64,000 nt of DNA. It comes from JALZUR01 sp965205365 (GTDB lineage: Bacteria; Bdellovibrionota; Bdellovibrionia; Bdellovibrionales; UBA1609). The position numbers were made by a program, and so were the translations under genes. Below are positions 8,970-18,234 of the stretch, in pieces (within the stretch, counting starts at the first letter, position 1; each line of letters begins with the position of its first letter). The stretch spans positions 310,001 through 374,000 of the forward strand of contig CBDBGT010000005.1 of the NCBI GenBank assembly GCA_965205365.1, in the 5' to 3' direction. The notes under the pieces are model-generated. The model had not been told where the DNA came from. It did not search any database and worked only from the letters and a program-made list of their open reading frames with translations.

Positions 8970-10147
8970 TACATAGTCACTCCAATCTGAATATCACTAA
9001 GCCTCGCCATGGCCCTCCAAAGCACCAGTGGGCCTGGTGGTGGATCAGAATTTCTCGCCAAATAGCCACCGAGCCGAGCAAAGGCAATAACAAAATCATT
9101 ACTATTGCTCCTCATTTTCAATTTTAACCGTCCTGCATTTCTTTCAAATTTTATAAGTATGGCTCGCTGTTCTTTTGTAAAGCAAAGGTCAGACTTACTA
9201 TTGGGGGCTTCTCTTGAAACTTTTGATAGCCAAAATACTTTCCATGCTAATACACCTGTGAAGCTTACAAATTTTTTTAATCTATCAATATGCTGTAGCC
9301 GACTTCTCTCAATGCTAAATCCTGATTTTAATGTTTTAAAAAAAACTTCAATATTTCATCTTTCTTTATACCAGTTAATTTTTTCCAAAGCTTCCTCAAA
9401 ACAATCAACAGGCAGGTTAGTTAAGAGTTTCCAATCCACTCTATCGGTCATCGAGCTATGCTCTTTTGCTGAAACAACGTATAATTCAATTGGAGGGTAT
9501 TCTTTTCTCTTATCTATTGGTGGCAAAATCTTTACTTTATAGTATCGAACTTTTATTTTTGTGATTCTGGATTTTCTTTTATGAGTTTTTGGCAAATGTA
9601 ACTTATATTCTCCACATGGAGCTGTTCTTGAAACGCGATCAAAAACTTTTACCTTTCCTCTCACCGTCGACCTTTGATGAACTGCTCTAATTACAAAATT
9701 AGTACTTAAACTAATGCAATTGAAAAATAATTCATACATGTCAGCATCCCTGTCACAGAGATGAACTAACCGTTCTGGTGGAAATTCAGCAGCTACGCTG
9801 TTAACGCCTTCAATCCACTTAAAACTTTCTTTTTCTTCCACAGGGACGCGTGAAAAGTTTTTACCGGCATTTCTAATCGTTCGTTTATTTTTAATATCCC
9901 TTGTCCAGACTTTTTGTGCCACTAATCCCAATGGTACTCCAGTACTAGAAAGGGCTAAGGAGGAATGCATCATCATGCCTTTTGTTGTCAGCTCTTTGCC
10001 GCTAGCTGGGTGTTTAAAGGAACCTATAAAACCGCCACCTTGGATAAGTTTTGTTCCTGGAAGAACTACCTCACTTGAATCATGAGAAATTAAAACCTTT
10101 TCTTTATCATTAATAGCTTCCATTCTTTGAAATGTTTGGCCTCTCCG
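8951..10147 (-). pseudogene. IS4-family (IS50/Tn5-like) element remnant, transposase truncated and nonsense-mutated
   Basis: On the minus strand the frame from about 10147 to 8970 encodes the catalytic two thirds of a Tn5-type transposase: the first DDE aspartate in ISHDSSEV, the second in HLCDRDADMYELF, and the YREK-like region NWYKER followed by IEVFFKTLK. An in-frame TGA (9356-9358) replaces the tryptophan normally found between NWYKER and NIEVFF. Beyond it the frame runs on to a TAA near 8970. The N-terminal ~70 residues are missing where the ISL3 remnant begins. Bases 8951-8969 match 15 of 19 positions of the Tn5 outer end as I remember it, marking the 3' terminus. Confidence 0.85.
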
Positions 10148-10151
10148 TTAT

Positions 10152-11383
10152 CTAGAAGGGTGTAGTTTGTGCCAATCTCATTTGAGGTGGCCAGTACCAA
10201 CTTGAAGTATTGATGTAATTTGAGTTTAAAAGTCCACATCGCTGCAGTATTTTGTGCATAAATGACTCTGGGTTTGTGTAACCATAGCCCATCCTTCTAA
10301 GCACTTTAATCTTGTTGTTTAAGCCTTCACTTACTGCTGTTGTGAGCCCAGACATAATATATCCTTCAATGTAACCTCTGTACTTTCTTAAGGTTTTTGC
10401 AAATTTCAAAAAGGGCTTTAATTTTGACTCTCTTGCATATCGGTACCAAAGAACCAGAGCTTTTCTAAAGTCTTTTACATTCTTTTGATCTAAAACTTTA
10501 TGGAAGTGCTCAACTAAAACTGAAGCTTTAAAAATGTTCTTATTCACATCTAAAAGCCTCTCTAATTTAGTAAAATCTCCTTTAGATAAATTCTTCTCAC
10601 GCTCCACTAAAATATATCTTTTATGAGGTGCTAGCACATCCATTAAAAACTTATCTTCATTTTCTTTAGCTTTTTTAAACTCAAATTTTCTCACATCATC
10701 AAAAAAATTATTTAGCCCTTCTGCAACATGGAACCTATCAACACAGACCTTAGCATTCTCACATTTACCTATCACAGCCTCAATAAAAGCATCATGCATA
10801 TCAACTGCAAAAAACTTGATCTTATCTAGCTGCTCTTTTGTTAATACCTTTAAACAATTAAGTAAGCTTGAACCCTTTCTGCCCATTGCATTTGAGAGCA
10901 CCTTTCTCATCTTCGTACAGACTAAATTTGTGATGAACTTAATCGTATTCTTGTCACAAGACTTCTTTCCAAAAATAGTTCTAAAGTGCACCTCATCAGA
11001 TGACATCTGCTCTAAATCTAACTTTCTTTCAGCATAGCTTAAAAGAGGTTTTATTTGCTTCATCCGGTACTGATCCAAATTCCACACAGTCTTGGGGTTC
11101 ATTCTTAAAATTCTAGCAACTGACTCACAAGTCATCTCTTCACAAAGACGTCCTGCTTTTTCTACAAGTGAGTAAGTTAAGTTTTCAAAATTAGGGTGAG
11201 TAAAATCAACACCAGCTGATCTGACTTTATCATCACACATTAAGCAGTGCCCTCGAAGCTGTTTTAAGTAAATCCACACCTCTTCATATGAGCCTATTGG
11301 AGAAGCTTTAATTTTTCGAAGCTTCCACTCATGGACATGAGATATTTGGCAGCCACATTGATTACAGCCTACCCCCGGTTTTT
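10152..11383 (-). pseudogene. ISL3-family transposase, 5' end truncated
   Basis: The minus-strand frame contains a Cys zinc-finger (GCNQCGC, then GHCLMC), a helix-turn-helix (ESVARILRMNPKTVWNLD) and an ISL3 DDE domain (FFAVDMHDAFIEAV, VCVDRFHVAEGLN, TTAVSEGLNNKIKVLRRMGYG). The frame is open upstream of the ATG at 11279 as far as the IS3 junction at 11383, and the first zinc-finger pair lies in that upstream part. The true start and roughly 35 N-terminal residues are therefore lost. The C-terminus ends normally at TAG (10152-10154). Its own terminal repeats were not identified. Confidence 0.85.
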
Positions 11384-11485
11384 GGATAGTTGGGACCTGA
11401 GAGAAAAATTAATTATTTAAAATTCAGTTTAACTTTTGAAATCCACTTTATTTAAACAATATCAGGGGCTTAAAAAGGAAAACAC

Positions 11486-11986
11486 ATGAAAAACAATAAC
11501 CTCAATAAAACTTATAATGAAAACTTTAAACTCAACGCTGTGAAAAAATTACTCGCTGACAAAAAAGGACTCACTTACACCGCTAGTAAACTTAACATTG
11601 CCTCTTCAACCCTCTATGGATGGAAGAAAAAATATGCTAATTTAAATTCTATGACCCACAGCAACAGCAATAAAAAACTCTCTCTTGAAGACAAACTTAA
11701 CTTTATTAAAAAAACTCAATCTTTAAATGAAAACGAACTTGGAAAATTTCTTAGAGAAAATGGACTTAACTCTTCAGACCTTATTAATTTTGAAAAAGAA
11801 TTACTTGGACAAAATCCTGTTGGAAGACCTTCACTTGATCCTGAAATTAAAACTTTAAGGAAAGATAAAATAAACTTAGAAAGATCTTTAAATCGAGCTG
11901 AAAAAGCTCTAGCTGAACAGTCTGCTAGAATCATCTTGTTAAAAAAAAGCCACGAGATCTGGGGGGTCAAAGAGGACGAAGATTAA
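11486..11986 (+). CDS. IS3-family transposase OrfA
   Basis: This 166-residue DNA-binding subunit has an N-terminal helix-turn-helix (KLNAVKKLLADKKGLTYTAS, then KLNIASSTLYGWKKKY) and a C-terminal leucine-zipper-like helix (LRKDKINLERSLNRAEKALA). The long OrfA includes an extra ~60-residue segment between them. Translation starts at ATG 11486 with AAAAGGAAA ahead of it. Near its end the gene contains eight A residues followed by G, the place of -1 frameshifting into orfB. Confidence 0.9.
   Translation: MKNNNLNKTYNENFKLNAVKKLLADKKGLTYTASKLNIASSTLYGWKKKYANLNSMTHSNSNKKLSLEDKLNFIKKTQSLNENELGKFLRENGLNSSDLINFEKELLGQNPVGRPSLDPEIKTLRKDKINLERSLNRAEKALAEQSARIILLKKSHEIWGVKEDED
11941..11949 (+). promoter_or_regulatory. 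programmed -1 ribosomal frameshift site
   Basis: Eight A bases followed by G sit 35 bases before the orfA stop, and the -1 frame continues directly as OrfB (KPRDLGGQRGRRLSPDD). A AAA AAG heptamers are the usual slip sites of IS3-family elements. I did not establish a stimulatory hairpin downstream. Confidence 0.75.
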
Positions 11987-13026
11987 GTCCTGATGACAAA
12001 GAAGTTTGTCTTGAATTAATTAACACCTCTTCTAAAAATGGCTGTAGACTTAAACTTGCCTGCAGCGATTTAGAAATTGATATTAAAACTTTCAACCGCT
12101 GGAAACTTTCTTTAACTGATAAAAGAAAAGGACCCTTATCGCCTCCAAAAAATAAATTAAGTGATAAAGAAAAAGATGAGATCATTAACACCTGTACTTT
12201 AAAAAAGTATGTTGATGACTCTCCTCATGTGATAGTTTCAAAACTTGCAGATGATGGAGTTTATTTAGCAAGTGAATCAAGTTTTTATAAAGTTTTAAAA
12301 GAGAATAAACTTTTAGTTCATAGAGGAAGAACAAAACCAAAAACTAAACAAAAGCCAAAAGGAATGACTGCAACGGAAGTGAATCAAGTTTATTCTTGGG
12401 ATATTACTTATTTAAAAACTTCGGTGCGGGGTCGGTTTTATTATTTATATATGTTTATGGATGTGTTTAGTAGAAAGATTGTAGGTTATAAAGTACACGT
12501 TAGAGAAAGTATGGATTTATCATCAGAGTTAATTAAAAAGATTTGTGAGAGAGAAAAAATAAAAAGAAATGAGCTAGTATTACATTCAGATAATGGCGGC
12601 TCAATGAAGGGAGCAACGATGCTAGCAACACTTGATTGGTTGGGAGTTTCAAGTTCATTTAGTAGGCCGAGTGTAAGTAATGACAATGCCTATTCAGAAA
12701 GTTTATTTAAGACGTTAAAGTATGTGCCGGATTATCCAGAGTTTTTTAAAAGCATAGGTGATGCAAGAGACTGGGTTGATAGTTTTGTTAATTGGTACAA
12801 TGAAGAGCATCGTCACAGTGGAATAAAGTTTGTGACGCCATCAGAGCGTCATTTAGGAAAAGATAAAGAGATATTAGAAAAGCGTAAGGAAGTTTATGAA
12901 GCAGCAAGAAGGTTAAAGCCAGAGCGCTGGAGTGGCAGAGGAATTAGGAATTGGGAGCGAGAGAATGTGGTGTATTTAAATTGTTTGCCAAGTGAAAAAG
13001 TAGTTGTTATGAAGAATGTGGTTTAA
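11947..13026 (+). CDS. IS3-family transposase OrfB, DDE integrase domain, read by -1 frameshift
   Basis: The -1 frame is open from the slip site at 11941-11949 to the stop at 13026, so the product is an OrfAB fusion; the first ATG in that frame is 12229. The HTH_21-like part (GCRLKLACSDLEIDIKTFNR) precedes the catalytic core. The catalytic triad is the D of SWDITYLK, the D of LHSDNGGSM and the E of NWYNEEHRHSGI, all present. No internal stop was seen, so the element looks functional. Confidence 0.88.
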   Translation, partial: KPRDLGGQRGRRLSPDDKEVCLELINTSSKNGCRLKLACSDLEIDIKTFNRWKLSLTDKRKGPLSPPKNKLSDKEKDEIINTCTLKKYVDDSPHVIVSKLADDGVYLASESSFYKVLKENKLLVHRGRTKPKTKQKPKGMTATEVNQVYSWDITYLKTSVRGRFYYLYMFMDVFSRKIVGYKVHVRESMDLSSELIKKICEREKIKRNELVLHSDNGGSMKGATMLATLDWLGVSSSFSRPSVSNDNAYSESLFKTLKYVPDYPEFFKSIGDARDWVDSFVNWYNEEHRHSGIKFVTPSERHLGKDKEILEKRKEVYEAARRLKPERWSGRGIRNWERENVVYLNCLPSEKVVVMKNVV

Positions 13027-13061
13027 CTGAATTAAATTTCCCTTCAGGTCCCAACTATCCA

Positions 13062-13552
13062 AAAATTTTCCGATCACGAGACCACATTTTTTCATTCACT
13101 AAACCTAAAGGAACTCCCCTTTTACTTCATAGAGCAAGAGATGAATATATCATTAAACCTGGTGTATCGTACTCTTTACCATTTCGATGATCTATGTAGG
13201 ACCCTAAGTATCCTGCGTTGCCTTGAAAGACTTTATTTTTTGAGAAAGTTATTTCACTTGAGTCATGTAAAATTAAAGACATATCATTTTCATCTAGAGC
13301 ATTCATTCTGTTGAGCGTTTGTTTTATGTGAGGTTTGAGAATTTCTTCAGCCTGAAAGTTGTCATTATCAAAGAATCTATAAGCCGCCTTAGAAGATTTC
13401 CAATCTTGGCATGAAAAAGAGATAGACTCACCATTATTTTTACTGAAAGCCTCAGCAAGGTATTCAAGTCTGTGGTTAAGTCCTTTATCACCAAGTTGAG
13501 GATTTTTAAATTCATTTTTAATATTCACAAAAACTCCAATTCTTAAAATCAA
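13062..13552 (-). pseudogene. second IS4-family (Tn5-like) transposase, N-terminal fragment
   Basis: The minus-strand frame encodes the Tn5-type DNA-binding domain (NPQLGDKGLNHRLEYLAEAF, then CQDWKSSKAAYRFFDND) and the first catalytic block (ILHDSSEITF). A TGA at 13127-13129 breaks the frame, after which the homology continues (SKRGVPLGLVNEKMWSRDRK) up to the IS3 end at 13061. This overlaps the region kept in the other IS4 remnant but differs in sequence, so the two are separate elements, not halves of one. Its C-terminal half is gone. Confidence 0.8.
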
Positions 13553-13606
13553 TACGTGCCATGAAAATAGAATGTTAAACTAGATTTAAAAAGTCTGAAC
13601 TCGGGT
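13553..13606 (+). repeat. solo IS982-family 3' end
   Basis: These 54 bases are nearly identical, in inverse orientation, to one end of the deleted IS982 at 48406-48639 (about 50 bases), including the transposase tail MKIEC-stop and the terminal repeat. The outer end, reading ACTCGGGT, overlaps the mfd stop codon. The rest of this IS982 has been replaced by the IS4 fragment. Confidence 0.75.
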
Positions 13607-16600
13607 TAGTTCATTAAGTCTTTTTCTAAAGACGAGATTTCTTCATAGATTTGATCCCACTTGAGGTTATCTTTAGCAATTAAAATTTTTTGATCAGGAG
13701 AGAGAGTGTATTTTTTAGGTTGTTTTTTTATAAGAGCCAGTAGTGTTGAGGGGTTTATATTAGGTTTATCTATAAATTTTAAAGAAATGTTTTTAGATGT
13801 AGTTTTAAGGTCTTTAATGCCCATTTTACGACAGATGTTTTTTGTTGCAGATAGAAAAAACAATCCAATAACTTCATCTGGAATTTGACCAAATTGGTCT
13901 TTTAATTCAAATTCAAGTTCGTCAAGTTCTTGTTCAGAATCGATTTTATTAAGTTTTCTATAGTAATATAATCGAGTTTTTAAATCACCAATATAAGAGC
14001 TAGGAATTAAGGCAGGTAGTGGAACATTGATATCAGGGTCAATGGCTTTAGTAGTATTTTTTCCTTGAATTTCTAAAATGGCTTCTTCCAAGAGTTCAAT
14101 GTAAAAATCATAACCAATAGCCTCTCCATGGCCAGATTGAGCCTCACCTAATAGATTTCCTGTTCCTCTAAGTTCTAGATCATAATGGGCAATTTTAAGG
14201 CCACTTCCTAAAACAGTATGATCTTGTAGGATTTTTAATTTTTCTTTTTGATCTTTTTCAAGGTTTTTATTTGGTGGAATGAGTAGATAACAAAACCCAC
14301 GCCTTTCACTTCGACCAACTCGACCGCGGAGTTGATACAATTGGCTAAGTCCAAGGTTTTGAGCGTTATTTATGATTATAGTGTTTGCCGATGATACATC
14401 TACGCCGGATTCAATAATTGTAGTGGATAAGAGAACATCAATTTCTTTGTTAAAGAACTTAACCATGACAGACTCAAGTTCTTTTTCCACCATTTGACCG
14501 TGCCCGAGACTAATTCTTATATTAGGCAGAGAATGTTTAAGCTCTTCGTATAGAGTATGAATAGATTGAACACGATTGTGTACAAAATAAACTTGTCCAC
14601 CTCGTTTAATCTCTGTTTCAATGGCTTTTTTAATTATTTGAATATTATAGTGAGAGACAAAGGTTTTAATGGGAAGTCTATTCTTAGGAGGAGTGGAGAT
14701 TAAGGACAAATCACGAACACCTAAAAACCCCATATTAAGAGTTCTTGGTATTGGTGTTGCTGAAAGGGAAAGAACATCAATGTTGGTTTTTAATTTTTTA
14801 ATTTTTTCTTTTTGTCCAACACCAAACTTTTGCTCTTCATCGACAATTAGAAGTCCAAGATTTTTAAAATTCACATCCTGACTAAGCATTCGATGTGTTC
14901 CTATGGCAAGATCAACGCATCCTGTAGACAGTCCGTTAAGAGTATTTTTAAGGTTTAATTGTGATACAAAGCGGTTTAAACTTCTAATTTCAAAGGGCCA
15001 TTTTTTAAAACGTTCTTTAAAAGACTGTAAGTGTTGAAGGCTTAAGACTGTGGTTGGGGCAAGAACTGCAACTTGTTTTCCCTCAGAGAGTGAAATAAAT
15101 GCAGCCCTCATGGCCACCTCTGTTTTTCCAAAACCAACATCGCCACACACTAAGCGGTCCATGGGGAAATTTTTTTCAAAATCTTTATAAATAGAATCAA
15201 CGGTTTCTAGTTGATCTTTTGTTTCTTGAAAAAGAAATTGATTTTGAAATAGAGTAATATCATTGGAATGAGTTGTTAAGGCTGGTCTATGTATAGTTTT
15301 TCTTTTTGCATAGAGTTCAATTAAATCTGCTGCAATTTCTTTAAGCTTGGATTTAGTATTAGCTTTGGTTTTTTGCCAGTATTGCCCGCCAAGTTTATCT
15401 AAGGATCGATTTGTAGAGTTTCCAGAGTATTTTCTAAGTTGGTGGATTTTATGCACAGGTAAAAACAATTTATCTTTTCCACTGTATTGAATTTCTATAC
15501 ACTCTGAATCAAGTCCTTGAAGAGAAATTATCTTAAGCCCTTTAAAAATACCCACACCATGTTGAATGTGCACCACAAGGTCTTTAATATCCATATCCCC
15601 CATGGGAATTGCTTCTAATCTGTCAAAATATTTTTTATGTGTAGATTTTTGAATTTTTTGGCTTTGTGTTTCTTTTCCAAGAAGATCTTCGAAGCGAACG
15701 TAAATAATTTTATCATCATTATATTTTATGGAAGCTGATGAGTCTCTTAGAATGATATTGATTTTAGGATGAGTTAGAGTTTCTTTGTTTTCTAAGGAAG
15801 AAAAAGGAAGGTCGAGTTCTTTTAAAATAGAGGTTGTTCTTATTAAAGTGTTTTTAGATTTACAGCATATATAAACACAATTGCCTGTATTAAGCCATGT
15901 TTTTAATAGCTTTTTAATTTCAGAAGTAAAAACACTCCAGGATGTGCTGTTTTTTTTGATATTTAAAAGACCATGTTTAATATCTGAAGTAGAATAATTA
16001 AAATGAGAAGAATTGTTGTCTTCATTGTTATAGGCTTTAATATCTGAGACAAGAACGGGGCAGAGGTTAGCTCTACAATTAAACTTTTTAAGGGAAAGTT
16101 TTTCTTCAAATATATTGTGAGGCTTTAGGAGGGATTTTTCAACTTCAAGGCTTATTTTATACTCATTTTCAAAAGTATTAAATTGGTTAGACCAGGTTGT
16201 TTTAATAAAAGTTTCATCAAAGATAATGATTTTTGTGTTAGCGGTGAAATAGTCAAGTGCTGTTGAGGGGTTTTCCCAGAACAAGGGGAGTAGAAATTCT
16301 TTTCTAGAAAAAGGAATGGAGTTTCTGATTTTATGAAGAGAATCTTTTACCCAAGAAGAAGTGGAGTCGGCTTTTGAAAAGTGATTTATTAAGGAAGCCT
16401 TATTCTTAGTAGTGTATAGTGTTTCAGTGGCGGGAATAATAGTTAAAGATGTGGTTTCTTTTGTGGTTCGTTGGGTTTTTGTTGAGAATATTCGTAGGGA
16501 TTCAATATCGCTTCCAAAAAGCTCTATTCTATGGGGGAATGTATGGGCAGGAGAGAAGACATCAACAATACCTCCTTTATCACAAAATTGCCCGGGTTTT

Positions 16601-17076
16601 TCTACAAACTGTGTGGCCTGGTATCCAAGTTGTAAAAGTTTTTCATTAGGGTTTTTAAAAAAAACATCTGCGAATTCAAAACTGTGCACTTCTTTTAGAA
16701 GGTCTGTTTTACAAAGGGTTTTTAGCAAAAGAGCTTCTGGATGGCTTATAAAAACCTTAGTCTCTGATGCTGGATTGAAGGCTTGATATAAGAAACCAAG
16801 TCTGCTTGGGGAAATGTGAGAACTAGGCTCTAATCCAGAATATGGGTTTGCTCCAAAGGACTGTAGTTGATAAAAATCAATGGACAATGAGTGGGTGTAG
16901 TTATGAGCGGAGTCCTCGTCAGGAAAAATAAGCAGGTACTTTTTATTTTTCTTGCTTTCCTTGAGTATGGTCAATAAAGGGTCTTGAATAGCCAAAGGGT
17001 CATGTATTCCAGAAATTACAGACAGCCCTTGGTCAAGACACTGTCGTAAAAGATTAGAGCCTTTTAAAAAATCCAT
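13606..17076 (-). CDS. mfd: transcription-repair coupling factor Mfd
   Basis: Mfd is the translocase that removes RNA polymerase stalled at DNA lesions and recruits UvrA. Its 1156 residues cover the UvrB-like N-terminal module, the RNA polymerase interaction/CarD-like domain (~495, DLVVHIQHGVGIFKGL), the helicase core with Walker A GDVGFGKTEVAMRA (~643) and DEEQ (~745), LSATPIPRTLNM (motif III), the RecG-like motif region QLRGRVGRSERRGFCYL, and the C-terminal TRCF domain. Its stop codon TAA spans the junction with an IS982 end, so the last residues may have been changed by the insertion, but the length is normal. It is transcribed opposite to the nuo operon. Confidence 0.96.
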   Translation of the reverse strand: MDFLKGSNLLRQCLDQGLSVISGIHDPLAIQDPLLTILKESKKNKKYLLIFPDEDSAHNYTHSLSIDFYQLQSFGANPYSGLEPSSHISPSRLGFLYQAFNPASETKVFISHPEALLLKTLCKTDLLKEVHSFEFADVFFKNPNEKLLQLGYQATQFVEKPGQFCDKGGIVDVFSPAHTFPHRIELFGSDIESLRIFSTKTQRTTKETTSLTIIPATETLYTTKNKASLINHFSKADSTSSWVKDSLHKIRNSIPFSRKEFLLPLFWENPSTALDYFTANTKIIIFDETFIKTTWSNQFNTFENEYKISLEVEKSLLKPHNIFEEKLSLKKFNCRANLCPVLVSDIKAYNNEDNNSSHFNYSTSDIKHGLLNIKKNSTSWSVFTSEIKKLLKTWLNTGNCVYICCKSKNTLIRTTSILKELDLPFSSLENKETLTHPKINIILRDSSASIKYNDDKIIYVRFEDLLGKETQSQKIQKSTHKKYFDRLEAIPMGDMDIKDLVVHIQHGVGIFKGLKIISLQGLDSECIEIQYSGKDKLFLPVHKIHQLRKYSGNSTNRSLDKLGGQYWQKTKANTKSKLKEIAADLIELYAKRKTIHRPALTTHSNDITLFQNQFLFQETKDQLETVDSIYKDFEKNFPMDRLVCGDVGFGKTEVAMRAAFISLSEGKQVAVLAPTTVLSLQHLQSFKERFKKWPFEIRSLNRFVSQLNLKNTLNGLSTGCVDLAIGTHRMLSQDVNFKNLGLLIVDEEQKFGVGQKEKIKKLKTNIDVLSLSATPIPRTLNMGFLGVRDLSLISTPPKNRLPIKTFVSHYNIQIIKKAIETEIKRGGQVYFVHNRVQSIHTLYEELKHSLPNIRISLGHGQMVEKELESVMVKFFNKEIDVLLSTTIIESGVDVSSANTIIINNAQNLGLSQLYQLRGRVGRSERRGFCYLLIPPNKNLEKDQKEKLKILQDHTVLGSGLKIAHYDLELRGTGNLLGEAQSGHGEAIGYDFYIELLEEAILEIQGKNTTKAIDPDINVPLPALIPSSYIGDLKTRLYYYRKLNKIDSEQELDELEFELKDQFGQIPDEVIGLFFLSATKNICRKMGIKDLKTTSKNISLKFIDKPNINPSTLLALIKKQPKKYTLSPDQKILIAKDNLKWDQIYEEISSLEKDLMN

Positions 17077-17381
17077 GGTTGATTTAAATACATGAAAAAA
17101 AATGAATTTGCTAGGTACTTTGTAAATTTATTTAATCCGGATACTATAAAGTAGTATGAAATTTAATTAAAAGAGGGGGGGGAAGGGTTTTGCCACTTTC
17201 ATTAGGTTTTTTTTTGGGCTTATGATTTTAAAACCTAGTTTTTTTGTTAAGTGGAGTATAAGTGAGGGTGGCTATATGAGTATGGCTTAGATCATAGAAT
17301 ATTTAAAAAAGTAAGAGTTTTAGTAGGCTTTTATTTTGTAGTAAATGTGCTTATTCTAAATTTTTTTAAGGAGGTAGGGCA
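17077..17381. other. divergent intergenic region mfd / nuoJ
   Basis: About 305 bases hold the promoters of mfd (leftward) and the nuo operon (rightward). I see no small gene. A run of eight G at 17174-17181 is notable in such an AT-rich stretch. The only certain signal is the strong AAGGAGG at 17368-17374 serving nuoJ. Confidence 0.4.
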
Positions 17382-17903
17382 TTGATAAACCTTTCTCAAA
17401 ATGTATTTTTCTTTTTCCCTTTAGCGGGTTTTATTATTGCAATGGCCTTAGGTGTTCTTTTTACTAAAAAGGTTATAAGAGCACTGTGTTTTTTGGCCCT
17501 AGGTATGGTTGGAGTGGGTGTGTTGTTTCTTGCTCAAAATGCGGTTTTTTTAGGTGGCCTACAGCTTATTTTTTATACTGGAACCATTGTAAGCTTATTC
17601 TTAGTGACCTTTATGGTGGTAGATGTAAATAAGGTTACTAATGAATTTTTTAAAGAAAAATTGCCCATGGGAAATTTTGTACAAGTAGGTTTAATAGGTA
17701 TTATTTTAGGCTTGTCCTTAGGTGTTTTTTCCTTAAAAACATATGTTAATATTTATAAAAGGGATTTAAATACTATAGATTCAATAAAAAATTTCATATC
17801 AACACTTTTTCAAAATCATATTTTTTTATTTGAAATAATAGGAGTACTTATTTTGGTTACATCTGTAGCGGCTATTGTTGTAAGCAAAACTAGAAAATAT
17901 TAG
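17382..17903 (+). CDS. nuoJ: NADH-quinone oxidoreductase subunit J
   Basis: This is a membrane-arm subunit of respiratory complex I. Its 173 residues form five hydrophobic helices; the family signature lies around VFLGGLQLIFYTGTIVSLFL, the pi-bulge helix TM3 region with the conserved 'YxGA/TI' pattern. The TTG start is supported by AAGGAGG seven bases upstream. It is the first gene of a nuoJKLMN cluster with almost no spacing; nuoA-I must be elsewhere or upstream of a break. Confidence 0.9.
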   Translation: MINLSQNVFFFFPLAGFIIAMALGVLFTKKVIRALCFLALGMVGVGVLFLAQNAVFLGGLQLIFYTGTIVSLFLVTFMVVDVNKVTNEFFKEKLPMGNFVQVGLIGIILGLSLGVFSLKTYVNIYKRDLNTIDSIKNFISTLFQNHIFLFEIIGVLILVTSVAAIVVSKTRKY

Positions 17904-17905
17904 TT

Positions 17906-18232
17906 ATGATGGGGTTAGAATATCTTTTTAGTGTCACCTTACAGTATTATCTTTTGTTGGGGTTTTTGCTTTTTTTTATAGGCCTTTTAATTGTAGTGTC
18001 TAAAAAAAATCCTTTGATTATACTAATGGGTATTGAGCTTATGTTAAATGGAGTTAATGTAATAGCAGTTTCTTTTGGGCATTATAATAATAATGTAGAG
18101 GGTGGGGTGCTTGCATTTTTTATTCTTATTATTGCACTAATAGAGATTAGTACAGGGTTGGTGTTGGTTATTTCTTTATTTAAAGAGCTTAAAAGCGTTG
18201 GAATTTCTAATTTAATAAAATCAAAGGGTTAG
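17906..18232 (+). CDS. nuoK: NADH-quinone oxidoreductase subunit K
   Basis: This 108-residue subunit has three transmembrane helices and carries the conserved MGIELMLNGVNVIAVSF block with the membrane glutamate important for proton transfer; the second glutamate lies in FILIIALIEISTGLVL. The normal length is ~100 residues. It starts two bases after nuoJ ends. Confidence 0.94.
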   Translation: MMGLEYLFSVTLQYYLLLGFLLFFIGLLIVVSKKNPLIILMGIELMLNGVNVIAVSFGHYNNNVEGGVLAFFILIIALIEISTGLVLVISLFKELKSVGISNLIKSKG

Positions 18233-18234
18233 TT

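Larger units (their letters stand above)
11384..13061 (+). mobile_element. IS3-family insertion sequence, apparently intact
   Basis: Inverted ends TGGATAGTTGGGACCTGA (11384-11401) and its perfect complement (13044-13061) bound the element; the identity extends a further four T/A bases outward on each side. The element is 1678 bp and carries orfA and orfB on the plus strand with an A8G slip site between them. No clean direct target duplication can be recognised, because the flanks on the two sides come from different elements (ISL3 on the left, IS4 on the right). This suggests a deletion next to the insertion, or recombination between copies. Confidence 0.9.

Noticed and set aside
9105..9542. 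145-codon plus-strand frame
   Set aside because: It is antisense to the IS4 transposase remnant, whose minus-strand translation is clearly homologous to Tn5-type enzymes.
8951..13552. The two IS4 pieces being two halves of one interrupted element
   Set aside because: Both contain the HDSSE to SSLAL region, with different sequences, so they come from two different elements.
16412..16786. 124-codon plus-strand frame
   Set aside because: It lies fully inside mfd in antisense and has no start signal or recognisable product.
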